In this document: positions 17,686 through 27,473 of the stretch, one piece after another
Layout of the letters: each line of letters opens with the position of its first letter
Numbering within the stretch: position 1 is the first letter of the stretch
Source of the DNA: Gammaproteobacteria bacterium
GTDB lineage: Bacteria; Pseudomonadota; Gammaproteobacteria; Steroidobacterales; Steroidobacteraceae
Direction: 5' to 3'
Assembly: GCA_017577615.1 (NCBI GenBank)
Contig: PKRE01000005.1
Span: 1-64,000, forward strand
Length of the DNA: 64,000 nucleotides
Position numbers and translations under genes: made by a program
Notes under the pieces: generated by a model
What the model was told of the DNA's origin: nothing
Databases searched by the model: none
Seen by the model: only the letters and a program-made list of their open reading frames with translations

Positions 17686-17769
17686 GATTCGTGATGGCGG
17701 ACTCGTGACTAGGTAGAACAGCGTGCAGTAAACGGCTTTCCTGACTCGCGAATCACGAGTCACGAGTCA
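17686..17769. repeat. GACTCGTGA-family inverted word repeat (B2)
   Basis: The left arm contains GATTCGTGATGGCGGACTCG and TGACTAGG; the right arm contains CTGACTCGCGAATCACGAGT and CACGAGTCA. The arms are imperfect inverted copies built of 7-9 nt words. It lies between tRNA-Asp and ppiD. Confidence 0.6.
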
Positions 17770-17786
17770 TTTGCTTGTTATTGAAA

Positions 17787-17863
17787 TGGCGGAGCGGACG
17801 GGACTCGAACCCGCGACCCCCGGCGTGACAGGCCGGTATTCTAACCAGCTGAACTACCGCTCC
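17787..17863 (-). tRNA. tRNA-Asp (GTC)
   Basis: The minus strand reads GGAGCGGTAGTTCAGCTGG at the 5' end, anticodon loop CTGTCAC (anticodon GTC), TPsiC arm GGGTTCGAGTCCC, and an encoded 3' CCA. 77 nt with a full cloverleaf; nearly identical in layout to E. coli tRNA-Asp. Confidence 0.97.
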
Positions 17864-17900
17864 GCGTGTACCTGCATGCACTGCTAGGCAAGAAAGGCAT

Positions 17901-17975
17901 TGGTGGGTGCTGAGGGGATCGAACCCACGACTTTCGCCTTGTAAGGGCGACGCTCTACCGCTGAGCTAAGCACCC
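17901..17975 (-). tRNA. tRNA-Val (TAC)
   Basis: 5' GGGTGCTTAGCTCAGCGG, anticodon loop CTTACAA inside the TCGCC/GGCGA stem (anticodon TAC), TPsiC loop GGTTCGATCCC and encoded CCA. 75 nt. It lies 37 nt upstream of tRNA-Asp, probably on one transcript. Confidence 0.97.
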
Positions 17976-18086
17976 CCTATGTGCGAAGTGTACTGTGTAC
18001 GCGCCTGATTCGCGAACGAACAAACCGCACGTACCCCTCAACACTCTACACGGCACGCACCAACGTGCGCCCCTCCGAAAGGCGCG

Positions 18087-18359
18087 CTAATTTACAGCAT
18101 CCTTGAGGGCCTTGCCAGCCTTGAAGCCGGGAACCTTCGTCGCCGCGATTTCGATCGTTTCACCCGTCCGCGGGTTACGACCGGCGCGCGCCGCTCGCGA
18201 CTTCACCACGAACGTGCCGAAACCAACCAGGGACACGGAATCCCCTGCTTTGAGCGCCGCCGTGATCGCATCGAACACAGCGTCCACGGCGCGTGCGGCA
18301 TCTGCCTTTTGCAGCCCAGTTCGACCGCTCACTGCGTCGATCAGCTCGGCCTTGTTCAT
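18087..18359 (-). CDS. hupB: DNA-binding protein HU, beta type
   Basis: Small histone-like nucleoid protein that bends DNA as a dimer. From ATG 18359 it begins MNKAELIDAVSGRTGLQKAD, and has the signature VGFGTFVVKSRAARAGRNP before RTGETIEIAATKVPGFKAGK. 90 aa, the exact family length. An AGGA sequence 7 nt before the ATG decides this start over the in-frame one at 18389. It has its own promoter (18406-18435) placed after the lon terminator. Confidence 0.97.
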   Translation of the reverse strand: MNKAELIDAVSGRTGLQKADAARAVDAVFDAITAALKAGDSVSLVGFGTFVVKSRAARAGRNPRTGETIEIAATKVPGFKAGKALKDAVN

Positions 18360-18405
18360 GTGAGTTCCTGCCTTCTTGGTTCGTGCCACAGTGCGCGGCG
18401 CGCGC

Positions 18406-18435
18406 GTTATAACAGTCGCAACGAGAACGGGTCAA
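18406..18435 (-). promoter_or_regulatory. sigma-70-type promoter of hupB
   Basis: On the minus strand TTGACC (18435-18430) is followed after 18 nt by TATAAC (18411-18406); a 17-nt spacing gives TTATAA. It sits 47 nt upstream of the hupB ATG and downstream of the lon terminator. Confidence 0.7.
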
Positions 18436-18454
18436 CCGTAGAGACTGAAAGCTG

Positions 18455-18490
18455 CATTAAGACAAGAACGCGGCGAGATGTCTCGCCGCG
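18455..18490 (-). terminator. intrinsic terminator downstream of lon
   Basis: CGCGGCGAGA and TCTCGCCGCG form a perfect 10-bp inverted repeat (18469-18490). On the minus strand it is followed by the T-rich run TTCTTGTCTT. It lies 47 nt after the lon stop and just before the hupB promoter. Confidence 0.8.
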
Positions 18491-18536
18491 TCGTCTCTCG
18501 GACCGTCGCCCTACGGCCGCCAGTGCGGCACCGCGC

Positions 18537-20996
<2,460 letters not shown>

Positions 20997-21176
20997 GCGA
21001 ATACCTTTGGCGTGTTTGCGAAGAAGAACGCGGCGCGATACGCAAAATACCGGAACCAGTCCAGCGTCGCCACCGTCGTGGGACACGAATCGCGTCCGAA
21101 TTGTGCAGATACGTCACACATCGAACGACAAATCCAGGGCCCGACTGATTGCCTTACGCTCACCTACGCGCTCGTA

Positions 21177-21206
21177 AGAAAAAAGGCGCCCCGCCGGGCG
21201 CCTTTT
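21177..21206 (-). terminator. intrinsic terminator downstream of clpX
   Basis: GGCGCCC (21185-21191), loop CGCC, GGGCGCC (21196-21202). On the minus strand AAAA precedes the stem and TTTTTTCTT follows it. It lies 29 nt after the clpX stop, so lon must have its own promoter in 20997-21176; I could not find a convincing sigma-70 or sigma-32 site there. Confidence 0.88.
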
Positions 21207-21234
21207 CCACTCGCGGAACCGAGCTATAGTGCTG

Positions 21235-22554
21235 CTAGTGGTGATCGCTACCCGTCGGACGTCGTTCCTCGACGTTAGACACCCGAGCTTCCTCATCATT
21301 CCCGTAAAGCACGTAAGGCTTGGTCTCGCCCAGGATGACCGCCTCGTCGACAACGACCTTTTGCACGTTGCGCAACGATGGCAATTCATACATGGTCTCG
21401 AGCAGGACGTTTTCAAGAATGGTGCGCAATCCGCGCGCGCCGGTCTTGCGCTGCATCGCCTTCTTGGCAATGGCCCTGAGCGCCTCCGGCCGAAACTCGA
21501 GCTCGACACCCTCCATTTCGAAGAGCTTGCGGTATTGCTTGACCAGGGCGTTCTTGGGCTCGACCAGGATCGACACAAGCGCATCCTCATCGAGCTCGTC
21601 CAGCGTCGCGACCACGGGCAGACGCCCGACGAATTCCGGGATCAAGCCGTACTTGATCAGGTCCTCCGGCTCGACATCATGGAAGATGTCGGTGCCGTGG
21701 GGACGCTCGCTTTGTTGACGTACGTCGGCGGTAAAGCCGATGCCCGTCTTCTGCGTGCGGTTCAAGATGATCTTCTCCAGGCCGGCAAACGCACCGCCGC
21801 AGATAAACAAGATGTTGGACGTGTCGACCTGGAGGAACTCCTGCTGCGGGTGCTTGCGCCCGCCCTGCGGCGGCACCGAAGCGATCGTGCCTTCGATGAG
21901 CTTGAGCAACGCTTGCTGGACGCCCTCGCCCGAGACGTCACGCGTTATCGACGGGTTGTCGGACTTACGCGAGATCTTGTCGATCTCGTCGATGTAGACG
22001 ATACCCGTCTGCGCCTTCTCGACGTCGTAGTCGCACTTCTGCAAGAGCTTCTGGATGATGTTCTCGACGTCTTCGCCGACGTAACCGGCCTCGGTCAGCG
22101 TTGTCGCATCGGCGATCGTGAACGGAACGTTCAGAAGGCGCGCCAAAGTCTCGGCGAGCAGCGTCTTACCGCAGCCGGTTGGGCCGATGAGCAGAATGTT
22201 GCTCTTGGCGAGCTCGACGTCGTCCTTCGAGCGGTGATCCGAAACCTTCGTCTGCAGCCGCTTGTAGTGGTTGTAGACGGCGACGGAGAGCACCTTCTTC
22301 GCCCGATGCTGGCCGATGACGTACTCATCCAGGACCTTCTTGATCTCGTGCGGGCGCGGCAACTTGTCGCGCGTGCGCTCGGCGCGCTCCTCGAGCTCCT
22401 CCCGGATGATGTCATTGCAGAGCTCGACGCATTCGTCGCATACGAATACGGACGGTCCGGCGATGAGCTTACGTACTTCGTGCTGGCTCTTGCCGCAGAA
22501 CGAGCAGTAGAGCAGTTTACCGTCGTCGTGTTTGCCGCGGGAATCGTCCGACAT
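21235..22554 (-). CDS. clpX: ATP-dependent Clp protease ATP-binding subunit ClpX
   Basis: AAA+ unfoldase that feeds substrates to ClpP. The N-terminal zinc domain has CSFCGKSQHEVRKLIAGP and the second pair CDECVELC. Walker A is LLIGPTGCGKTLLAETLARL, Walker B GIVYIDEIDKISRKS, and the sensor region is VGRLPVVATLDELDE. 439 aa compared with 424 in E. coli. ATG at 22554. It follows clpP by 157 nt and ends in a strong intrinsic terminator. Confidence 0.98.
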   Translation of the reverse strand: MSDDSRGKHDDGKLLYCSFCGKSQHEVRKLIAGPSVFVCDECVELCNDIIREELEERAERTRDKLPRPHEIKKVLDEYVIGQHRAKKVLSVAVYNHYKRLQTKVSDHRSKDDVELAKSNILLIGPTGCGKTLLAETLARLLNVPFTIADATTLTEAGYVGEDVENIIQKLLQKCDYDVEKAQTGIVYIDEIDKISRKSDNPSITRDVSGEGVQQALLKLIEGTIASVPPQGGRKHPQQEFLQVDTSNILFICGGAFAGLEKIILNRTQKTGIGFTADVRQQSERPHGTDIFHDVEPEDLIKYGLIPEFVGRLPVVATLDELDEDALVSILVEPKNALVKQYRKLFEMEGVELEFRPEALRAIAKKAMQRKTGARGLRTILENVLLETMYELPSLRNVQKVVVDEAVILGETKPYVLYGNDEEARVSNVEERRPTGSDHH

Positions 22555-22711
22555 GAATGACCCTCAATGTTCGAGCGTGAGCATCGCATCGGCCGGCGAA
22601 GCGATGTCCATCGCTATATAGCACGCGTCACCGCTGAGCTGCAAAGACGCCCGGCGCAATGGGTCGCGACGGCGCAGACGCAAAAGTCCAGCAAAATCCT
22701 ATATGCTAGAA

Positions 22712-23329
22712 TCACTTAGCGTTTGCAGACGCGGAATCGACGCGACGTTCCATTACCTTGTCAACTATGCCGTATTTCACGGCGGCCTCTCCGCTCATGA
22801 AATAATCCCGATCGGTGTCCTGACGGATCTTCTCGATCGTCTGGCCGGTGTGCTTGGACAGAATGCGATTGAGCCGATCGCGGGTCTCCAGGACCTCGCG
22901 CGCGTGGATATCGATGTCCGATGCCTGGCCCTGAAAGCCGGCCAGCGGCTGATGGATCATGATTCGCGAATGCGGCAAGCAATAGCGCTTGCCTTTCGCG
23001 CCGCCGGCAAGCAGCACTGCCGCCATGCTGGAGGCCTGTCCAAGGCACATCGTGCTGACGTCGGGCTTGATGAACTGCATCGTATCGTAGATGGATAGGC
23101 CCGCCGTCACGGAGCCACCCGGCGAATTGATGTACAGCGCAATGTCCTTGTCCGGATTTTCCGATTCGAGGAACAGCAGCTGGGCGACCACCAGATTCGC
23201 CATGTGATCTTCAATTGGACCCACGACGAAGATGACTCGTTCCTTCAGCAGGCGCGAGTAGATGTCATAAGCACGTTCGCCTCGAGCTGTCTGCTCGACG
23301 ACCATTGGGACCAGATTCATAGCTGCCAT
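22712..23329 (-). CDS. clpP: ATP-dependent Clp protease proteolytic subunit
   Basis: Serine peptidase forming the double-heptamer chamber served by ClpX. The catalytic Ser is in MCLGQASSMAAVLLAGGA, the His in PHSRIMIHQPLAGFQGQA, and the Asp in DTDRDYFMSGEAAVKYG. The LVPMVVEQTARGERAYDIYS start of the mature protein is present, preceded by a very short leader (MAAMN). 205 aa, like E. coli (207). ATG at 23329; another ATG three codons later is possible. Confidence 0.97.
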   Translation of the reverse strand: MAAMNLVPMVVEQTARGERAYDIYSRLLKERVIFVVGPIEDHMANLVVAQLLFLESENPDKDIALYINSPGGSVTAGLSIYDTMQFIKPDVSTMCLGQASSMAAVLLAGGAKGKRYCLPHSRIMIHQPLAGFQGQASDIDIHAREVLETRDRLNRILSKHTGQTIEKIRQDTDRDYFMSGEAAVKYGIVDKVMERRVDSASANAK

Positions 23330-23453
23330 TGATATTGGGCTGAGTTAGGCTGATTTCGAGTGTGGCCACAGCCAAGCACACAAAGCGGCGGCGGGCAAGA
23401 CTCACAGGCGTTCTAAGCCCATTTTCGGAGCCCTGACCACCTTTGCGCCGCCG

Positions 23454-24746
23454 TTATGCGCCGAAATTCATCAGTTCCTTGAATGTCGACGGCACATCCG
23501 TGATCCGGGCGCGCTCTATGACCCAGTCGATGACCTGGTCCTCAAGCACCGCCGCTTCCATTTGACGCTGCAATTGCGGATTAGTGCGGTACAACTGCAA
23601 CGCTTGCTCCGGATCAGGGAATTGTGCAGCCAGCTCCTCGAAGCGCTCCTGCACCCGTGCCTGATCGACCTTCAAGTCCGCGTGACGGACGAGCTCGCTG
23701 AACAGCAACGTCAACGCCACGCGCCGACGAGCGGGCTCGACGAACTTGTCCGCGGGCGGCAACTGCGAAGCGTCGCGGATTCCAAGGCGCCGCGCCGCGT
23801 CTAGCTGCAGCTCGCGCACTTGGTCCTCCACCATCGTTTTCGGCAGCTCGATCGGATTCGCGGCGATCAAGTTGTCCATCACCTGCTGCTTGATGCGAGC
23901 GCGCACGGCTGCAGCCAGCTCGCGCTCCATGTTTTCCTTCACTTCCTCGCGCAGCCGCTGCGGGCCGCCCTCTTCGATGCCGAAGGACTTCGCAAACTCC
24001 TCGTCGACCTCCGGCAGCCTGCGCTCCGCAACAGACTTGATCTTCACCTCGAAACGCGCCTGCTTTCCGGCTGTGCTCGGCGGTCCGTCGTCCGGAAAAG
24101 TCAGCTCAACAACCTTTTGCTCGCCCGCGCGCGTGCCGATGAGCGCCGTCTCGAAGGCCTCGAGCATGCGCTTTTCCCCGAGCACGACAGGCACGTCCTC
24201 ACCCTTGCCCCCGTCGAAGGCCAGGCCATCAATCGTCCCTTCGAAGTCGACGATCACACGATCGGTCTCCCGCGCCTCGCGATCGACAACCACATACTCT
24301 GCACGCTGCAGCCGCAAATTCTCGATCATGGCGTCGATATCGGCCTCGGTCACCTCCGCCACGGGTCGCGACAGCTCCATGCCCTCTACGCCTTTCAAGT
24401 CGATGTCGGGAACGACCTCGAACACCGCGCGGTACTTCAGGTCGCTTCCCCGTTCCATGTTGAGGGGCTCGATCTTGGGGCCGCCCGCAGGCGTCAGCTT
24501 CTGTTGAACGATCGCTTCGGCAAAGGTTTGCTGGAGAAGATCGCCGAGCACCTCTTGCCGCACCTGCTCTCCGAACTGCTGGCGCACGACCTTGACCGGC
24601 ACCTTGCCTGGCCTGAAGCCTTTCAGGCGGACTGTGCGGCTCAGCCGCTGCAGCCGCTCATTCACTGCCTGCTCGATCCGTTCTGCGGGGACTTGCACTT
24701 CCATCCGGCGCTCGAGGGTGCCGATCGCTTCTACCGAGACCTGCAT
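23454..24746 (-). CDS. tig: trigger factor, ribosome-bound chaperone
   Basis: First chaperone to meet nascent chains, with peptidyl-prolyl isomerase activity. The ribosome-binding signature is LKGFRPGKVPVKVVRQQFG (near residue 40). The FKBP-like domain follows (RVIVDFEGTIDGLAFDGGKG), then a long helical C-terminal domain ending in ITDVPSTFKELMNFGA. 430 aa against 432 in E. coli. First gene of the tig-clpP-clpX-lon block, downstream of the tRNA cluster. Confidence 0.97.
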   Translation of the reverse strand: MQVSVEAIGTLERRMEVQVPAERIEQAVNERLQRLSRTVRLKGFRPGKVPVKVVRQQFGEQVRQEVLGDLLQQTFAEAIVQQKLTPAGGPKIEPLNMERGSDLKYRAVFEVVPDIDLKGVEGMELSRPVAEVTEADIDAMIENLRLQRAEYVVVDREARETDRVIVDFEGTIDGLAFDGGKGEDVPVVLGEKRMLEAFETALIGTRAGEQKVVELTFPDDGPPSTAGKQARFEVKIKSVAERRLPEVDEEFAKSFGIEEGGPQRLREEVKENMERELAAAVRARIKQQVMDNLIAANPIELPKTMVEDQVRELQLDAARRLGIRDASQLPPADKFVEPARRRVALTLLFSELVRHADLKVDQARVQERFEELAAQFPDPEQALQLYRTNPQLQRQMEAAVLEDQVIDWVIERARITDVPSTFKELMNFGA

Positions 24747-24774
24747 TGCCTAACCTCAAAAACTTGTCGATGAC

Positions 24775-24854
24775 GGCTGGGGACTTGAGGTTGAGGGCTG
24801 GGCGCAGCAGAAACACGCTTCTGTACCCCGGCCTCCAGCCTCTAGTCTCCAACC
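24775..24854. repeat. GGCTGGAG-family imperfect palindrome (A5)
   Basis: The left arm is GGCTGGGGACTTGAGG followed by TTGAGGGCTGGG. The reverse complement of the right arm is GGTTGGAGACTAGAGG followed by CTGGAGGCCGGGG. The arms match at most positions, allowing G:T pairs, so the RNA could form a long stem. It lies between tRNA-Leu and tig. Confidence 0.65.
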
Positions 24855-24879
24855 TGCAGAACGCGATGCGTTCTGCTCC

Positions 24880-24966
<87 letters not shown>

Positions 24967-25150
24967 TCCTGACGCGACGCATAGGCCGCCCCGGCAAGCG
25001 AGCCGGCTTGTCAGTACGGGGCGGCGAGTATACCTGAGGGAAAATGGGTTGATGGCTCACAATTTGAGGTCGACAGAGGCGCGTTTTCGCGTTCTCTATG
25101 AACGTCTATGCCAACCGAGAATCGTCGACCAGAAGAGAGACGAGGAGAAG

Positions 25151-25226
<76 letters not shown>

Positions 25227-25338
25227 ACGTCGGTGCAACCGGTCAGTGGTCGAGGGTGCGCAAGGCTACGGCTTTCGTCGCATTTTTCAAGAGCCGCCGA
25301 CACCTCAGCGCGGTATACGATCACCGGCTGCCGAAAAT

Positions 25339-25415
25339 TGGGGTGAGCGATGGGACTCGAACCCACGACGACCGGAATCACAATCCGGGGCTCTACCAAC
25401 TGAGCTACGCCCACC
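25339..25415 (-). tRNA. tRNA-His (GTG)
   Basis: 77 nt including the extra 5' G typical of tRNA-His. 5' GGTGGGCGTAGCTCAGTTGG, anticodon loop TTGTGAT (anticodon GTG), C73 and an encoded CCA (CCCCA end). Confidence 0.96.
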
Positions 25416-25543
25416 ATAGTGCGCAAGCGGATGGTGTTCAGAGGATAGGACATGGCCACATGGCCGCTCTCTGCCACTGAGCATCCCCTATCCCCTGATC
25501 GGCACCCTTCCTCGCCGCCTGCCAGGCGCTCACCCTGCCAGGT

Positions 25544-25620
25544 TGGCGCGCCCGGCAGGATTCGAACCTGCGACCCTCGGCTTAGAAGGCCGATGCTCTA
25601 TCCAGCTGAGCTACGGGCGC
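25544..25620 (-). tRNA. tRNA-Arg (TCT)
   Basis: 77 nt. 5' GCGCCCGTAGCTCAGCTGG, anticodon loop CTTCTAA (anticodon TCT), TPsiC arm AGGTTCGAATCCT, encoded CCA. Confidence 0.97.
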
Positions 25621-25633
25621 AAGCCCTGGAACC

Positions 25634-25716
25634 GAGTGACTCGTGAGTAACGATGCGTGGGTCGTGAACCGTGGGCGCCTAGCCATGCTACCCGCGACCC
25701 GCCAGTCACGAATCAC
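25634..25716. repeat. GACTCGTGA-family inverted word repeat (B3)
   Basis: The left arm includes GAGTGACTCGTGAGTAACG and GTGGGTCGTGAACCGTGGG; the right arm includes CTACCCGCGACCCGCC and AGTCACGAATCACC. It occupies most of the spacer between tRNA-Pro and tRNA-Arg, within the transcribed cluster. Confidence 0.6.
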
Positions 25717-25724
25717 CTTCTGTT

Positions 25725-25801
25725 TGGTCGGGGCAGAGGGATTCGAACCCCCGACCCTCTGCTCCCAAAGCAGATGCGCTACCAGACTGCGCCATGCCCC
25801 G
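25725..25801 (-). tRNA. tRNA-Pro (TGG)
   Basis: 77 nt. 5' CGGGGCATGGCGCAGTCTGG, anticodon loop TTTGGGA (anticodon TGG), TPsiC arm GGGTTCGAATCCC, encoded CCA. First tRNA of the cluster, about 50 nt downstream of a strong promoter. Confidence 0.97.
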
Positions 25802-25856
25802 CCGTGATCAGCTCCGCGCCGACGAGGAACGGAACCTCCGCCCCGCGGGACGGCGA

Positions 25857-25885
25857 ATCATACGGACCAGGCCGAAGAGCGTCAA
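25857..25885 (-). promoter_or_regulatory. strong sigma-70 promoter of the five-tRNA cluster
   Basis: On the minus strand TTGACG (25885-25880), a 17-nt spacer, then TATGAT (25862-25857), followed by the GC-rich stretch TCGCCG as expected for stringently controlled stable-RNA promoters. An A-rich stretch (GAAAAAT) lies just upstream of the -35. Confidence 0.78.
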
Positions 25886-25975
25886 TTTTTCGAGGCAAGA
25901 GACTGGTGACCGGGTGCAGACTGAGCTACGTCCATCATCCGTTTTGCCGCATCCTGTAGCCCGTAGTCGCTAGAC

Positions 25976-27406
25976 TCACTGCCGCCGCCACTCCGTCGAC
26001 CCGTCCGGCTTGTCCTCCAGGACGATCCCAGCTTGCGCAAGTTGCGCGCGGATCTCGTCTGCGCGTTTGAAGTTTTTGACGCGCCGCGCCTCGCGGCGTT
26101 CCGCGATGAGCAACTCGATCTGCGTCTCGTCCAGCATGGCGACACTGGCCGGTGCGCCCGCATCCGCGCCGAGCCCGGACAGCTTCGGCCTGCGCAAAAA
26201 CTCTGCGGGCGCGAGCTGCAGTATCCCTAGTACCTGCCCAAGCTTCGTCAGCTCTGCGGCACGAGCTTCAGCGAGCTCGCGCTCGCCGGCAGCCTTCGCA
26301 CGATTGATTTCGGTGGCGAGTGTCTGCAGAACGGCGAGCGCCTCCGGCGTGTTGAAGTCGTCGTCCATTGCAGCCTCGAACGCCGTAGTGGCCTCGGACG
26401 GCGTGAAAGCTGCGGGGATCTCGATGTCGCGCAAGGCCGTGTAGAGGCGCACGAGCGCAGCATCGGCCTGATCAAGCTGCGCGAGCGAGAAGTTGATCGG
26501 GCCGCGGTAATGGCTCGATATCAGCAAGTATCGCAACACCTCAGGATCGCGCACGTGACCGGAATCGAGCACATCGCGAATCCTGAAGAAGTTGCCGAGC
26601 GACTTCGACATCTTCTCGTTGTCGACATTCACGAAGCCGTTGTGCATCCACACCTGCGCGAACGTATCGCCAGTAGCAGCACATGACTGGGCGATCTCGT
26701 TCTCGTGATGCGGAAACTTCAGGTCCACTCCGCCAGCATGAATGTCGAACCGTGTGCCCAGAATGGCACAGCTCATCGCGGAACATTCGATGTGCCAGCC
26801 CGGCCTTCCGTCGCCCCAAGGAGAAGGCCAAGACGGCTCGCCCGGCTTCGCCCGCTTCCACAACACGAAATCGAGCGGATCTCGTTTCGCTTCGTCCACG
26901 GCCACGCGCGCACCTGCCCGCAGATCGGAGAGTTGCTTGCCCGAGAGCTTGCCGTAGCCCTCGAACTTCGCCACGGCGTACATCACATCGCCGTTGCTCG
27001 CCACATATGCGTAGCCCTTGTCGATGAGCGCCTGCGTCATCGCGATGATGTGAGGAATGTGCTCGGTCGCGCGCGGCTCATGGTCCGGACGCAAGATTCC
27101 GAGGCGGTCGTAATCCTCGTGCATCGCCTTCGTGAATCGCTCCGTCAGCTCCTGTATGGACACGCCCTCTTCGGCAGCACGCGCGATGATCTTGTCGTCG
27201 ATGTCCGTGATGTTGCGAACGAAGGTCACGGTGTAGCCGCGATACATGAAGTACCGCCGCACGACGTCGAAGGCAAGCTTCGAGCGCGCATGTCCGATGT
27301 GGCAATAGTCGTACACCGTATCGCCGCACAGGTACATGCGCACATGCCCAGGCGTGAGCGGTGTGAACGGTTCTTTGCGTCCGGTGAGCGAGTTGAAGAT
27401 TTGCAT
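25976..27406 (-). CDS. cysS: cysteinyl-tRNA synthetase
   Basis: Charges tRNA-Cys. Class I synthetase motifs: the HIGH-type sequence in DYCHIGHARSKLAFD, KMSKSLGNFFRIRDV, and the zinc ligands in MYLCGDTVYD, ECSAMSC and HHENEIAQS. 476 aa (E. coli 461). ATG 27406. It lies between gltX and the tRNA cluster, on the same strand. Confidence 0.98.
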   Translation of the reverse strand: MQIFNSLTGRKEPFTPLTPGHVRMYLCGDTVYDYCHIGHARSKLAFDVVRRYFMYRGYTVTFVRNITDIDDKIIARAAEEGVSIQELTERFTKAMHEDYDRLGILRPDHEPRATEHIPHIIAMTQALIDKGYAYVASNGDVMYAVAKFEGYGKLSGKQLSDLRAGARVAVDEAKRDPLDFVLWKRAKPGEPSWPSPWGDGRPGWHIECSAMSCAILGTRFDIHAGGVDLKFPHHENEIAQSCAATGDTFAQVWMHNGFVNVDNEKMSKSLGNFFRIRDVLDSGHVRDPEVLRYLLISSHYRGPINFSLAQLDQADAALVRLYTALRDIEIPAAFTPSEATTAFEAAMDDDFNTPEALAVLQTLATEINRAKAAGERELAEARAAELTKLGQVLGILQLAPAEFLRRPKLSGLGADAGAPASVAMLDETQIELLIAERREARRVKNFKRADEIRAQLAQAGIVLEDKPDGSTEWRRQ

Positions 27407-27473
27407 GAGCGCTCTACCCTAACGGAACGAAGAAACGAAGCGGGCCCATCGAGAACTGCATCGAGCCGTGTGC

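Noticed and set aside
17674..17763. N-terminal extension of PpiD by 30 residues
   Set aside because: The extension is encoded by the GACTCGTGA-type repeat; the family starts at MLQTIRDK.
20997..21176. Heat-shock (sigma-32) promoter for lon
   Set aside because: I looked for CTTGAA and CCCCAT-type boxes on the minus strand and found no acceptable pair.
21229..22560. A 443-codon open frame on the plus strand covering the whole clpX gene
   Set aside because: It is the antisense shadow of clpX, caused by high-GC codon bias; its translation is rich in Asp-Leu-Arg-Val runs without any domain.
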